This document shows positions 21,956 through 32,064 of a DNA stretch of 64,000 bases, one piece after another. This DNA is from Fibrobacter succinogenes (GTDB taxonomy: Bacteria > Fibrobacterota > Fibrobacteria > Fibrobacterales > Fibrobacteraceae): NCBI GenBank assembly GCA_902762305.1, contig CACWNW010000013.1, forward strand, positions 1 to 64,000. Reading direction: 5' to 3'. The translations under genes and the position numbers were made by a program. A model generated the notes under the pieces. It searched no databases, had not been told where the DNA came from, and worked only from the letters and a program-made list of their open reading frames with translations. The first letter of the stretch is position 1. Each line of letters starts with the position of its first letter.

Positions 21956-24352
21956 TTATTTTCCGAAGACGACTGCGCTGTAGGAGCCGCCAGCCGCAAA
22001 AGAGATAATCAAAATGTTCTTGAGGCCCGCAGCCGCAGCCTGCTTGCTGGACACGGAACCGTCGTTTGCAACAAAGTAAGCGTTATCGCTTTCGAGTTCG
22101 CCGCTCAGGAGCATCGCAGCCTCGGAGGCGGCAAGCGTGGCGGACCCCGCACGGCCTTCGCCGGTACGTTCCTTGACTTCGAACAGCGGCATAGAAGCGA
22201 GCTTGTCGCCAAACACGCGCTGGAGAGCACCCTTCTCGATATCGTCAATCTTCTTGAAGCCGTTCGCGAAACCGCAGACAGCATCGATGTCGGAAGCCTT
22301 GAGGCCTGCATCGGCCAAGGCGTCGTTGATGGCCTTGTCGAGCGCCTCGTCGGACCCCGAGAGCTTGCCGAACTTCACGTTCTTGCGGCCATGGCCGAAA
22401 CCGAGCGCATAGCAGTAGACCTTCGCGCCGCGAGCCTTCGCGTATCCGTCTTCTTCGAGAAGGATAGACACGGAACCGTCGCCCACCACGCAGCCTTCGG
22501 CATTGGCGAAGGGAGCGACCACGTCACTTGCGGCGACACCCAGCTTCTGGGCAAATTCAGTAATGACCGGGATGTTCTCGTCGGTACCCGTAGCCATCAT
22601 GGCCTGTTCCTGACCGTCGTGAATGACGTTCATGGAGTAGCCGATGCTGTCGAGACCGGAGAGCGGACCCGTGGTAATCGTCACGCCGTAGCCCTTGATG
22701 CCGGAGCAAATCGAGAGGTAACCACCGGCGGCATTGTAAACCGTGTGCGGGAACTTGAATGCGGAACCATTCGCGTTGCCTTCGCGGGCAATGAGTTCCT
22801 CGAAATCGTAGGTAGAGCCGAGACCGCCTTCGCTGGTACCGACAATGATGCCGATATCCTTCGCGTTGTCTTCGGTCACCTTGAAATCAGCATCCTGCAA
22901 GGCACGCATGCCCGAGACTGTCTGGAGCTGGCCCAGGTTGTCGAGCTTGCGGTAGAACGCCATCTTGATGCCGAGTTCCTTGTAGTCGTCGAGCGAGATG
23001 GTCGACTTCACGGAAGCGCTTTCGGGCTTCTTGCCGGCCTTGAGCGCCTCGATGTAGGCGGACTTGCTGTTGCCGAGCGGGCTCACAATACCGAGACCCG
23101 TCACCGCAATCTTCTTGTCGCGGGCAGGCTGCGCCGAGACATTCCCCGGCTGCTTGGAGAAAACGATACTCGCATTCGTACCGCCGAATGCCACGTTGTT
23201 GCTCATGACGCTCTGGAGCGGCTTCTTGCGCGGCTCGTTCTGGACGAAGTCGAGCGAACCCGCCTTTTCCTTGAGGGCGGCAGAATCTTCTGCAGAATAG
23301 TGGAGGGTCGGGAGCACGGTATCGGTCGTGAGGGCCTTGATGCTGAACACGGCCTCGATGGCACCGGCGGCACCCAGGCAGTGGCCCGTCATCACCTTCG
23401 TAGAACTTACGCTCACCGTCGGGTTCTCTTCGCCGAAGAACTGCTTGAACGCGGTCATCTCGGCGTAGTCGTTCTTGCCCGTACCCGTACCGTGGGCGTT
23501 CACGTAACCGATGTCGGACTTCGCGATGCCGGAATTCTTGACAGCGCGGTTCATGGCCTCCATCAGGCAGAGCGCGTCTTCGCGCGGGGCGGTAATGTGG
23601 TTCGCATCGCTCGTGACGCCGGAACCGAGCACTTCGCAGTACGTCTTCGCACCACGCTTCTTGGCATGCTCATAGGATTCCACGATAACGATGCCGGCGC
23701 CTTCGCCGAGCGTAATGCCGTTGCAGTGGTTGAACGGGGAGCAGCCGTTTTCGTCGAGGGCGTGGAGCGAAAGGAATCCGGAATAAGGTACAGCGGCAAA
23801 GGAGTCGGCACCGCCGGCCACCACCACGTCGGCCTTGCCCGCACGGATCAAGTCGCAAGCGAGCGCAATCGAAATCGTACCAGCGGCACAGGCATTCGCA
23901 ACGTTGGTCACAATACCACCGGCACCGCAGGTTTCAGCTACCTGGCTTGCAATGGAGGCAATCGGCATCTTGGGGATGTCGGCGGCCTCCTTGGCGCCCT
24001 GGTGATAGTGTTCGATAGAAATGACGCCACCCACGCAGCTACCGATAATGACGCTCACCCGCTGGTCGTCGTTAAAATTGGAAAGGCTAGCGTCGGCGAG
24101 AGCCTCGTTCGCGGCCTTGATGCACAGCTTGGATACACGGTCCTTTTCTTCGGGGGCATCGATATCGTCCAGCGTATCGCACTTGACTTCGGCAGCCAAA
24201 TCGGCATAGCAGTTCTTTGTATCGACAGAGGTAGTCTTGTAAATGCCCGAGACGGACTTGAGCGCATTGTTCCAGGTTTCTTCGACATTGTTACCGACGG
24301 CACAAATTACGCCCAATCCAGTAACTACGCAACGGTTTTCTTCAAGCGTCAT
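21956..24352 (-). CDS. Fused ketosynthase and ketosynthase-like (chain-length-factor-type) protein
   Basis: This is a 798-residue protein with two tandem KS domains. Domain 1 (about 5-400) is a complete FabF-like condensing enzyme: Cys155 in NACAAG, His287 in NAHGTGTGKND and His324 in TGHCLGAAG. Domain 2 (about 413-798) starts IAVTGLGIVSPLG but has TTGPLSG where TACASG is expected (Cys replaced by Pro) and CGFANGFKK where NAHGTGT is expected, so it cannot condense. An active KS beside an inactive KS is the arrangement of KS-alpha/KS-beta in type II polyketide and aryl-polyene pathways; here they are one chain. GGAG suits the ATG at 24352 rather than 24358. ACP is upstream, FabG and FabZ downstream. 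Confidence 0.9.
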   Translation of the reverse strand: MTLEENRCVVTGLGVICAVGNNVEETWNNALKSVSGIYKTTSVDTKNCYADLAAEVKCDTLDDIDAPEEKDRVSKLCIKAANEALADASLSNFNDDQRVSVIIGSCVGGVISIEHYHQGAKEAADIPKMPIASIASQVAETCGAGGIVTNVANACAAGTISIALACDLIRAGKADVVVAGGADSFAAVPYSGFLSLHALDENGCSPFNHCNGITLGEGAGIVIVESYEHAKKRGAKTYCEVLGSGVTSDANHITAPREDALCLMEAMNRAVKNSGIAKSDIGYVNAHGTGTGKNDYAEMTAFKQFFGEENPTVSVSSTKVMTGHCLGAAGAIEAVFSIKALTTDTVLPTLHYSAEDSAALKEKAGSLDFVQNEPRKKPLQSVMSNNVAFGGTNASIVFSKQPGNVSAQPARDKKIAVTGLGIVSPLGNSKSAYIEALKAGKKPESASVKSTISLDDYKELGIKMAFYRKLDNLGQLQTVSGMRALQDADFKVTEDNAKDIGIIVGTSEGGLGSTYDFEELIAREGNANGSAFKFPHTVYNAAGGYLSICSGIKGYGVTITTGPLSGLDSIGYSMNVIHDGQEQAMMATGTDENIPVITEFAQKLGVAASDVVAPFANAEGCVVGDGSVSILLEEDGYAKARGAKVYCYALGFGHGRKNVKFGKLSGSDEALDKAINDALADAGLKASDIDAVCGFANGFKKIDDIEKGALQRVFGDKLASMPLFEVKERTGEGRAGSATLAASEAAMLLSGELESDNAYFVANDGSVSSKQAAAAGLKNILIISFAAGGSYSAVVFGK

Positions 24353-24359
24353 AAACACT

Positions 24360-24474
24360 CCGATAAAAACAAAAAGAGATTCCCGGTCATGGCCAAGTCC
24401 GGCAGGCGAACCACCGGCAGAAGCCCACCATGGAATCCGGGAAAAAAAGGAACGATGCCACTATCGGCATCGTT
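24360..24474 (-). terminator. Attenuator-like structures between ACP and the KS fusion
   Basis: After the ACP stop (minus strand) comes AACGATGCC-GATAGT-GGCATCGTT (24451-24474) followed by CCTTTTTTTC, a complete intrinsic terminator. Beyond it lies a longer pairing of TTCCCGG-CATGG with CCATG-CCGGGAA (about 24381-24441). ACP would be made in excess over the KS protein if the terminator is leaky. Confidence 0.65.
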
Positions 24475-24483
24475 CGGCAATAA

Positions 24484-24729
24484 TTAAGCCTTGTGAGCTT
24501 CGATGTAGGCAGCGATAGTATCGATGGACTGGAAGTTTTCCTTGGCGACACCCGTCATGGAAACACCGAAAGTGGAGTCCACGAAAGAGATGATTTCAAG
24601 GGAATCCACAGAATCGAGACCGATTTCATCACCGAAAAGGGCAGTGTCGTACTGGAGCACGTCGCCATCAACGCCGAGGTCGGACATAAAGAAAGACTTG
24701 AGCTTGGATTTAACTTCTTCGTTATTCAT
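24484..24729 (-). CDS. Acyl carrier protein
   Basis: This 81-residue acidic four-helix protein has the phosphopantetheine serine at S40 in GLDSVDSLEI. It carries the growing chain as a thioester. The start at 24729 gives MNNEEVKSKL, and longer in-frame extensions upstream lack support. GAGG-like purines precede the ATG. It is the first gene of the operon with the KS fusion, FabG and FabZ. The long DGDVLQYDTALFGDE region differs from housekeeping AcpP, which favours a dedicated ACP. Confidence 0.9.
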   Translation of the reverse strand: MNNEEVKSKLKSFFMSDLGVDGDVLQYDTALFGDEIGLDSVDSLEIISFVDSTFGVSMTGVAKENFQSIDTIAAYIEAHKA

Positions 24730-24995
24730 TGTTTCCTCTTTTGAATAAATTTTTCGGCTGAAAGATAGTAAAAAAATACGCTTTACATCCACGAAAAAAG
24801 GCCTATTCGGATAAAAAAGCATGTTTTCGGGACAAACGGCACATACCCATTGTAAGCGGTACGTACATATTTTTTTTGAAACATGCAAATAAGTTTTGAC
24901 AATCCGAGAATTTTGCTACATTTGCACGGTATTTAAAACGTTCATCTTTTTTTACAAAAAATGAACTAGGACGTAAACAACAAAGGATGACTACC
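24730..24995. promoter_or_regulatory. Divergent promoter region between ACP and carboxyltransferase
   Basis: On the plus strand TTGACA (24896-24901) and TACATT (24917-24922) form a promoter-like pair with a short 15-bp spacer. The ACP promoter on the minus strand should also lie here; AT-rich runs near 24750-24780 are candidates. No gene or strong structure is visible. Confidence 0.5.
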
Positions 24996-26540
<1,545 letters not shown>

Positions 26541-26564
26541 TCAGCGACCCGCGCTCCACAACGA

Positions 26565-26592
26565 AAAACTCCCCGCTAAGCGGGGAGTTTTC
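26565..26592. terminator. Bidirectional terminator
   Basis: AAAAACTCCCCGC-TAA-GCGGGGAGTTTT, 25 bp after the carboxyltransferase stop and before the convergent GH9 gene. Confidence 0.9.
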
Positions 26593-26611
26593 TTTTACAT
26601 ATTCTAGAAAT

Positions 26612-28378
26612 TTACAGGGATTTCACAACAAACGTGCGGTTCATCTTCTGGTTGGACACGCGGACCTGGAACACACCCTTGGACGGGAACACAAACGAGA
26701 GCGAGCCGCGGGCTTCCGCAAAGCTCTGGACAGTCTTGCCACGGAGGTCGAACACGCGAACATCGAAGGCACCGTCGTTCATGCCGGAAAGCGTGACGGA
26801 AGAACCGTTCTGGAAAAGCTTGAGGCCCGAAGCTGCAGGCATATGGCGGATTACGTCGACCGTATCCTGTTCCTCCTCTTCTTCCTCTTCCTCGCCTTCC
26901 ATCGTCACCGGAGCTTTCTTGCTCAGGATGTAGCCGAGCGCACCCACAAGCGGAGCGTTCATGTCGACGCAGACTTCATTCACCTGCCAGTTCGAAACCG
27001 TCCCGCTATGGCTTCCGCTGTTGAAATCGCCCGCAATCAGGCCACCGAGCAGCTTGTTCTTTTCGGGCGGCTGGAGACCGGAATCGACTTCGCGGCCCGG
27101 ATCCTCATTCGCATAGTAACCGCGGTGGTGCGGCGACTTCGGGGCACTCGCGCCATTGCGGGTAAAGCCCACCACATAGGACTTCTTGTTGCTGTTGTCG
27201 CCAAGCAGGTAGGCGACATTCTTCTCGATAATCTTGTCGTGCTTGTCCTCGTTCCAGAATTTGGACATGAGCGCATAGAGGAATGCGCCACCCGCCGGAG
27301 AACGCACGGAGAAAGATCCGCTACCGCCGGTTTCGCCCATAAAGACGCCGTCCTTGGTCTTTTTCTTGTAGATGTTGTCCAGGAACTGCTCCGCATCGTA
27401 GAGTGCCCCCGACGCAGGAGCCCAATTGAACACGCCTTCGGCCATCACTACGGAAAGCGGAACCGCATTGGAGTAGTTGAGGCGCGTATAGCTACCCGAA
27501 GAAAACTGAAGGTCAAAATACCACTCGTCCGCCTCGGTCTTGTACTTCTCGTCCTTGGTGGTGCGGTAGAGTTCGAGTGCGGCAAGGAACGGGCCATCCT
27601 TCCAGCGGCCGTCCCACCATTCGGACGAATAAAAATTGCCAGAATTTGTGACGCCCTTGTGCGACTTGGCATAGGAATAGGCTGTCTTGGCCGCTTCCAG
27701 GTACTTCTTCTTGTTCGCGGAATCGGGATCGACGCGGGCCATCACCGCAAGCATCGCCGAAGCCATGCCCGGAGTAAAGGCGTCGTTCGCGTTGCCGGTT
27801 ATAGAGCGCGGATCACCGCCTTCGCCCGAACCGAGCGTGCTCATCATGCCCGCAGTAACCCACTTCTTGTGGTCGGCATTGCCATCGCCCTTCACGGTGA
27901 CGAAAGCGGAACTGCTAATGGCCGCCTTGGACCAGAAATCGGCCTCGTAGCGGAGTTCCTCGAGCAAATCGCGCACCCCGTTGGGCTTGCCGCCCTTTCG
28001 GGTATAGTCGTTGCTCGACTTGTAGTCGGTATAATCGCCGGTATAGAGGTCGTAAAAACCTTGGCGGAATTCGGCATAGCTCAAGGCCAAGATGTAAGAG
28101 GCATAGCCCTGGGACTGCCCGTACATCACGTGGTCGCCACAGTCGAACCAGCCGCCCGAGACATCCTTGCCGTTGTAGCTGTCCTTCAAGAAACTCGTCG
28201 TATGCTTGGTACCGTCCAAGACCCAGTTCGGCCCCTGTCCGGAACGCTGAGCACCGAAAAATCGGGTGGTCATCCATGCAGCTTCGACAAAATCGTCTTC
28301 ACTAAGGGCGGCAAAAGAGGCCAAAGGAACAACACTCAGCAGCGAAACCGCAGCCACAAAACTCTTTTTCAATTTCAT
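26612..28378 (-). CDS. Glycoside hydrolase family 9 endoglucanase, secreted
   Basis: GH9 enzymes cut beta-1,4-glucan with inversion. The 588-residue protein has a Sec signal peptide ending ASFA (residue 23), then a GH9 catalytic domain to about 495: GGWFDCGDHVMYGQSQGYASYIL (catalytic Asp pair D79/D82; DCGD where DAGD is commoner), PKSPHHRGYY, and WQVNEVCVDMNAPLVGALGY with the general acid near E468. A run of nine-plus acidic residues (EGEEEEEEEEQD) joins it to a C-terminal beta-sandwich (about 515-588; LKLFQNGSSVTL ... FDVRVFDLRGKTVQ ... RVSNQKMNRTFVVKSL) that resembles T9SS-type sorting domains. GGAGG precedes the ATG at 28378. Confidence 0.92.
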   Translation of the reverse strand: MKLKKSFVAAVSLLSVVPLASFAALSEDDFVEAAWMTTRFFGAQRSGQGPNWVLDGTKHTTSFLKDSYNGKDVSGGWFDCGDHVMYGQSQGYASYILALSYAEFRQGFYDLYTGDYTDYKSSNDYTRKGGKPNGVRDLLEELRYEADFWSKAAISSSAFVTVKGDGNADHKKWVTAGMMSTLGSGEGGDPRSITGNANDAFTPGMASAMLAVMARVDPDSANKKKYLEAAKTAYSYAKSHKGVTNSGNFYSSEWWDGRWKDGPFLAALELYRTTKDEKYKTEADEWYFDLQFSSGSYTRLNYSNAVPLSVVMAEGVFNWAPASGALYDAEQFLDNIYKKKTKDGVFMGETGGSGSFSVRSPAGGAFLYALMSKFWNEDKHDKIIEKNVAYLLGDNSNKKSYVVGFTRNGASAPKSPHHRGYYANEDPGREVDSGLQPPEKNKLLGGLIAGDFNSGSHSGTVSNWQVNEVCVDMNAPLVGALGYILSKKAPVTMEGEEEEEEEEQDTVDVIRHMPAASGLKLFQNGSSVTLSGMNDGAFDVRVFDLRGKTVQSFAEARGSLSFVFPSKGVFQVRVSNQKMNRTFVVKSL

Positions 28379-28459
28379 GAACACCTCCGTGTGTTTGCAC
28401 ACAATCCCACCGCGGAACAATATAAAATCTTTTACCGCATTTTCACACGAAAAGATTAT

Positions 28460-29251
28460 TTACACGGAAAGCGTGTCAATCAGAGTGTCATGAAGTACGC
28501 CATTGCTAAAAATTGCCTGTTCGGCATCCACGAACTGCAAGGGAGCACCGTCTATGCGGGTCGATTTCCCGCCCGCTTCTTCCACCAGCAGGGCGATTGC
28601 GGCGATATCCCACGGGTAGCTCATCGTCATCACGAAGCAGTCTATGCGCCCGCAGGCGGTAAAACAGCCCTCGATAACCGCCGAACCCAGGCATTTTACC
28701 CGTTCGAAGGCGACCGCCTCGCGGGCAAAATTGCGCGAATTCTGGGCGTTGATCTTCTCGGCATCGCCCACGTTGAAGTCGCCATTCGAAACGATTGCGT
28801 GTACGGACTCGGATTCCTGGCTCACATGTATCGCCTTCCCGTTCATGAAGGCGCCAAGCCCGCGAGCCGCCGTATAGAGTTCCCCGAGCTTCGGCAGGTT
28901 GATTGCCGCCACCAGGGGCTTACCCTCGAAATGAAGCGCGATGGAGACGCCCCACAGCGGAATCCCGCGGCTGAAGTTCACCGTTCCGTCCACCGGGTCG
29001 ATAATCCAGCGGAACCGCGGGTCACTCCCCTCGATGATACCCGCCTCCTCGGTACGGATGGAATGTTCGGGAAACGCCTTGCGGATGCCTTCCACAATGA
29101 GCTTTTCGCTTGCAATATCGGCGCGGGTCACTACATCCTTCTTGGACTTGTAATGGACCTCGCCCAAATCGTTCTGAATTTCAAGACAGAGGTCGCCCGC
29201 CTGCTTGGCAAGCGACTCGGCGACAGATAGGAAAATCTGAATTTCTGACAT
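28460..29251 (-). CDS. Inositol monophosphatase family protein
   Basis: This 263-residue soluble phosphatase has the metal sites of the family: TEEAG, then WIIDPVDGTVNFSRGIPLWGVSIAL, then YPWDIAAIALLVEEAGG. It probably hydrolyses inositol phosphate or a similar sugar phosphate (SuhB-like). The substrate cannot be read. It lies between the GH9 gene and a large lipoprotein gene, with no sign of a shared pathway. Confidence 0.9.
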   Translation of the reverse strand: MSEIQIFLSVAESLAKQAGDLCLEIQNDLGEVHYKSKKDVVTRADIASEKLIVEGIRKAFPEHSIRTEEAGIIEGSDPRFRWIIDPVDGTVNFSRGIPLWGVSIALHFEGKPLVAAINLPKLGELYTAARGLGAFMNGKAIHVSQESESVHAIVSNGDFNVGDAEKINAQNSRNFAREAVAFERVKCLGSAVIEGCFTACGRIDCFVMTMSYPWDIAAIALLVEEAGGKSTRIDGAPLQFVDAEQAIFSNGVLHDTLIDTLSV

Positions 29252-29269
29252 CTTTTAAACTTTCTAGTC

Positions 29270-29302
29270 TGGATCCTTCACCCCTACGGGGATCAGGATG
29301 AC
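29270..29302. repeat. Intergenic GATCC...GATGAC element, copy 2
   Basis: This is a short copy: GGATCCTTCACCCCTACG then GGGATCAGGATGACGA. It lies in the gap between the inositol monophosphatase start and the stop of the upstream lipoprotein gene. Confidence 0.5.
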
Positions 29303-29305
29303 GAA

Positions 29306-31669
29306 TCATTCCGGATAGGCGCAGCAGCGGAAGGATATTGCCGGAGACTTGTAGAACGCCGTAGCACCGCGGTACGCCACCTTGCTGCCCGTGAGGAACA
29401 CGACCTTGACTTCGCTCGGCACATAGACAAGTCCGTTGGCAAGCGTATCGAGCCAAGCATCGCCACCCTTCTTGTATTCGGAATACAGCGCATAGTCTTC
29501 GCCGATGGTATTGCCCGAAGCGTCCTGAACATCGAAGAACTGCAGGCTGTCCTTGAAATCCTTCTTGGTCAAGACCTTGTAGAGCGTGCGCGATGTATCG
29601 GCGACAAAGACGGTATCGACCTTCGCGCCTTCGCGGTAAAGGTATACAGAATCCGTCGTATACCCGAGGCGCGTGAAATACGGGTACGAGCGATTCGTGC
29701 AAAGCATGAGCGTCTCACGGTCGAGCCCGCTGAACACCTTATAGCTCGAGCCCTTCGCCACGGCCACAGTATCTTCCGATTTGCCGATGACCCATTCCTG
29801 ATACTGGCCCGGCAAATCCTTCACGCCCATCGTGTTCGTGCAGCGGTAATCGCGCTTGGAAATGTCCGCAGCAGAAGCGGAATCGTTTGTCCCGACATTG
29901 CAGTAGCTGAACAGCGACTTGGCGGAATTCACGGACTCCTCGACAAGCACGCCGTTAGAAAGCGAACCGCCCGAAAGGCAGACAAGTTCCCAGTCGCGCT
30001 CCTTGCAGAGGCTCACCTTGAATCCGGAGGCAGAAACGGCTTCGCATGCGGCAACAGCCTCGGAATGGAGCACATTATAGACGAATTCTCCGGAATCGTT
30101 CCTGTGTTCGTAGCGTTCCATGCAGAACTTCGTAGAATCGTTCACCGAGACCGGCACAAAACCTTCGGGGCATTCCAGTTCGGCAGCAAGCTTTCCCGGG
30201 GAAACATAAATGGTGTCAATCAATGCCGCAGAATAATAGCCGGACTTGTCCCTAGCACGGATACGCAGAATAATGGTATCGCCCGGAGAAACCCAGCGGA
30301 TGGTATCCGTCACGAAAAGGGCCATCGCAGTTCCGTTCTTGTTCACAGTCCTTGTCGATACCACCATCGTATCTTTTTCGAGCTGGTACTTCTGGCCGTA
30401 GCGCGCGGAATCCCCAATAACATAATCGAACTTTTTCCATTCCTTCGCCAAGACATCGTAATGTTCGATTACGTAAGTCGCAACGGTATCGTAACAGAAA
30501 TCAAACTTGCACGTATCCGGAATCACGACCACCGTGTCGGACTCAATCGGATGGTCAACCACGAACGGATCCACAGCCATGTTCCAAAAGATACGTAGCC
30601 TGCTGTTACTGTCGAGGCGCGCCTTTCCCGGGAACAGGGAATCTTCCATAACGTAGAGTTTCGTGGGCATCACCGGAGCGACAGAATCAGTCGTATCGAA
30701 GCGTTTGTTGTTTTTCGGTTCCGAAAGGCATTCGGTGCACGACTTGTTACCGACCGCATCCCAGGCCGCGATGCCAATAGTGTACACCGACATCGGGTGC
30801 AAGCCCCGGATGACCATGCTGAAACGGTTCAGGGAGTCATTTTCGAAATCAAAACCCTTCCCATCGAGCACGGCGATGCGCAGAACGTTCTTCTTATTTT
30901 CGCTCTTCGGTACGGAATCGAGCCACACGGAATCCTTGTCCGACCTGATACGGGCATGGCGATTATACAACTTGCCACCCGTAGAATCGACGCCTTCCGG
31001 TGTCGTCAGGATAACCTTGATGTCACTCAGGTCTTCGTCGCTATCTTCTGCATAGATAACAATGTTGTACCCATAAATTATTCCGGAAAGTTCCGCCGGC
31101 TTGTAGAAATCCGTCTGGTCCGTAGAACGGTGCCATTCGAATTCTGCCCCGTCCGTCCACGTAATGGGATCGGGAACATTCACACTCGAAGGCGGAAGGT
31201 CGTCCTTGAAATGCAGGAACACGCGCTGCACAGCGCCATCGTCTCCATCGTCGGAGTATTCACAAAAGAAAGCCACCTGGAGGCTATCGTAATCCTGGTC
31301 GAGGTATTCCTTGACCTCCTTGGTAAGGTCAATCGTGTCGGCCAGCCTGGAACTATTCTCGTCGTACTCGAGGCACATCGTCGACTTGTCTATCTGCTTC
31401 GAGGAAACAGCCTTCGACGTATCGTCAACCACAGTCGTATCGAGCCACACGCGAATACAGGACAAGTCGTCCCTCTTGATAGGCAGGCTGAAGCGCACTC
31501 GATAGCAGGCGGACGAATCGTTTTCGTCGGCACAACCACGGATGACGCTCAATTCCATGACCTCGCGGTTGAACAGGAACTCGGTCCCTTCGTCTTCATC
31601 GGCACACGATGCAAGCAAGGCAATCAGCGCCGGAAGAAAAAGGCATTTTGTCAGAAACTTAAACATCAT
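29306..31669 (-). CDS. Large lipoprotein with FGE/SUMF1-like C-terminal domain
   Basis: This 787-residue exported lipoprotein has lipobox LLASC (Cys about 22). Residues about 30-520 are beta-rich with repeated Asp/Ser/Thr strands, including fibronectin-like text (LHPMSVYTIGIAAWDAVGN). The last 270 residues follow the formylglycine-generating/SUMF1 pattern: KFCMERYEHRN, AVAACEAVSASGFKVSLCKERDWELVC, DLPGQYQEWVIG, KGSSYK and ISFRCC. The pattern is degenerate, so a structural or sugar-binding role is as likely as catalysis. No ribosome binding site is evident before the ATG pair at 31664-31669. Confidence 0.7.
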   Translation of the reverse strand: MMFKFLTKCLFLPALIALLASCADEDEGTEFLFNREVMELSVIRGCADENDSSACYRVRFSLPIKRDDLSCIRVWLDTTVVDDTSKAVSSKQIDKSTMCLEYDENSSRLADTIDLTKEVKEYLDQDYDSLQVAFFCEYSDDGDDGAVQRVFLHFKDDLPPSSVNVPDPITWTDGAEFEWHRSTDQTDFYKPAELSGIIYGYNIVIYAEDSDEDLSDIKVILTTPEGVDSTGGKLYNRHARIRSDKDSVWLDSVPKSENKKNVLRIAVLDGKGFDFENDSLNRFSMVIRGLHPMSVYTIGIAAWDAVGNKSCTECLSEPKNNKRFDTTDSVAPVMPTKLYVMEDSLFPGKARLDSNSRLRIFWNMAVDPFVVDHPIESDTVVVIPDTCKFDFCYDTVATYVIEHYDVLAKEWKKFDYVIGDSARYGQKYQLEKDTMVVSTRTVNKNGTAMALFVTDTIRWVSPGDTIILRIRARDKSGYYSAALIDTIYVSPGKLAAELECPEGFVPVSVNDSTKFCMERYEHRNDSGEFVYNVLHSEAVAACEAVSASGFKVSLCKERDWELVCLSGGSLSNGVLVEESVNSAKSLFSYCNVGTNDSASAADISKRDYRCTNTMGVKDLPGQYQEWVIGKSEDTVAVAKGSSYKVFSGLDRETLMLCTNRSYPYFTRLGYTTDSVYLYREGAKVDTVFVADTSRTLYKVLTKKDFKDSLQFFDVQDASGNTIGEDYALYSEYKKGGDAWLDTLANGLVYVPSEVKVVFLTGSKVAYRGATAFYKSPAISFRCCAYPE

Positions 31670-31751
31670 CTATAATGTAGAAAATTTTTTTAGCCCAAAG
31701 TATTGCTTTATTTCTTAATAATTATAGATTATGGGAAAAAGGAGGATGTTT

Positions 31752-31985
31752 ATGGACAAGATTCTTTTAACCATTTTTCTGGCAGCATCGTTCTGCATGT
31801 TCGGCTGCGATGGAGGGGGCTCGCAAAAAGCCTGCGTGAACCCTGCATACTGCTACAAGACGACAGACAACCCCAACAAAAGGCTTTGCGATTTGGACAA
31901 GGCTGTCGCCGAGACCAAGGCCAAACAGGCCGAAGAAGCCGGCATACTCCACACTCCCGTGTACGAGGACTGCTGGGACTTCTAA
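31752..31985 (+). CDS. Small lipoprotein, cysteine-containing
   Basis: This 77-residue lipoprotein has signal peptide MDKILLTIFLAASFCMFGC with the acceptor cysteine near 19, then a short mature part with four further cysteines (KACVNPAYCYK, RLCDLDK, EDCWDF). GGAGG lies 6 nt before the ATG at 31752; the ATGs at 31731 and 31746 are worse placed. Function unknown. It is divergent from the large lipoprotein gene and followed by a terminator. Confidence 0.75.
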   Translation: MDKILLTIFLAASFCMFGCDGGGSQKACVNPAYCYKTTDNPNKRLCDLDKAVAETKAKQAEEAGILHTPVYEDCWDF

Positions 31986-32007
31986 CCCACATTCAACTTT
32001 ATTCAGA

Positions 32008-32036
32008 AAGGCCCGTCCTCAAGGACAGGCCTTTTG
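32008..32036. terminator. Terminator after the small lipoprotein gene
   Basis: AAAGGCCCGTCCT-CA-AGGACAGGCCTTTT, 23 bp after the stop, and also usable by the convergent gene at 32065. Confidence 0.85.
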
Positions 32037-32064
32037 CATACGCGGATTTCCGTTTCTAAAACAA

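Noticed and set aside
22391-24487. 698-codon plus-strand frame antisense to the KS fusion
   Set aside because: It mirrors the codon bias of the real gene on the other strand; the product has no domain and no start signal.
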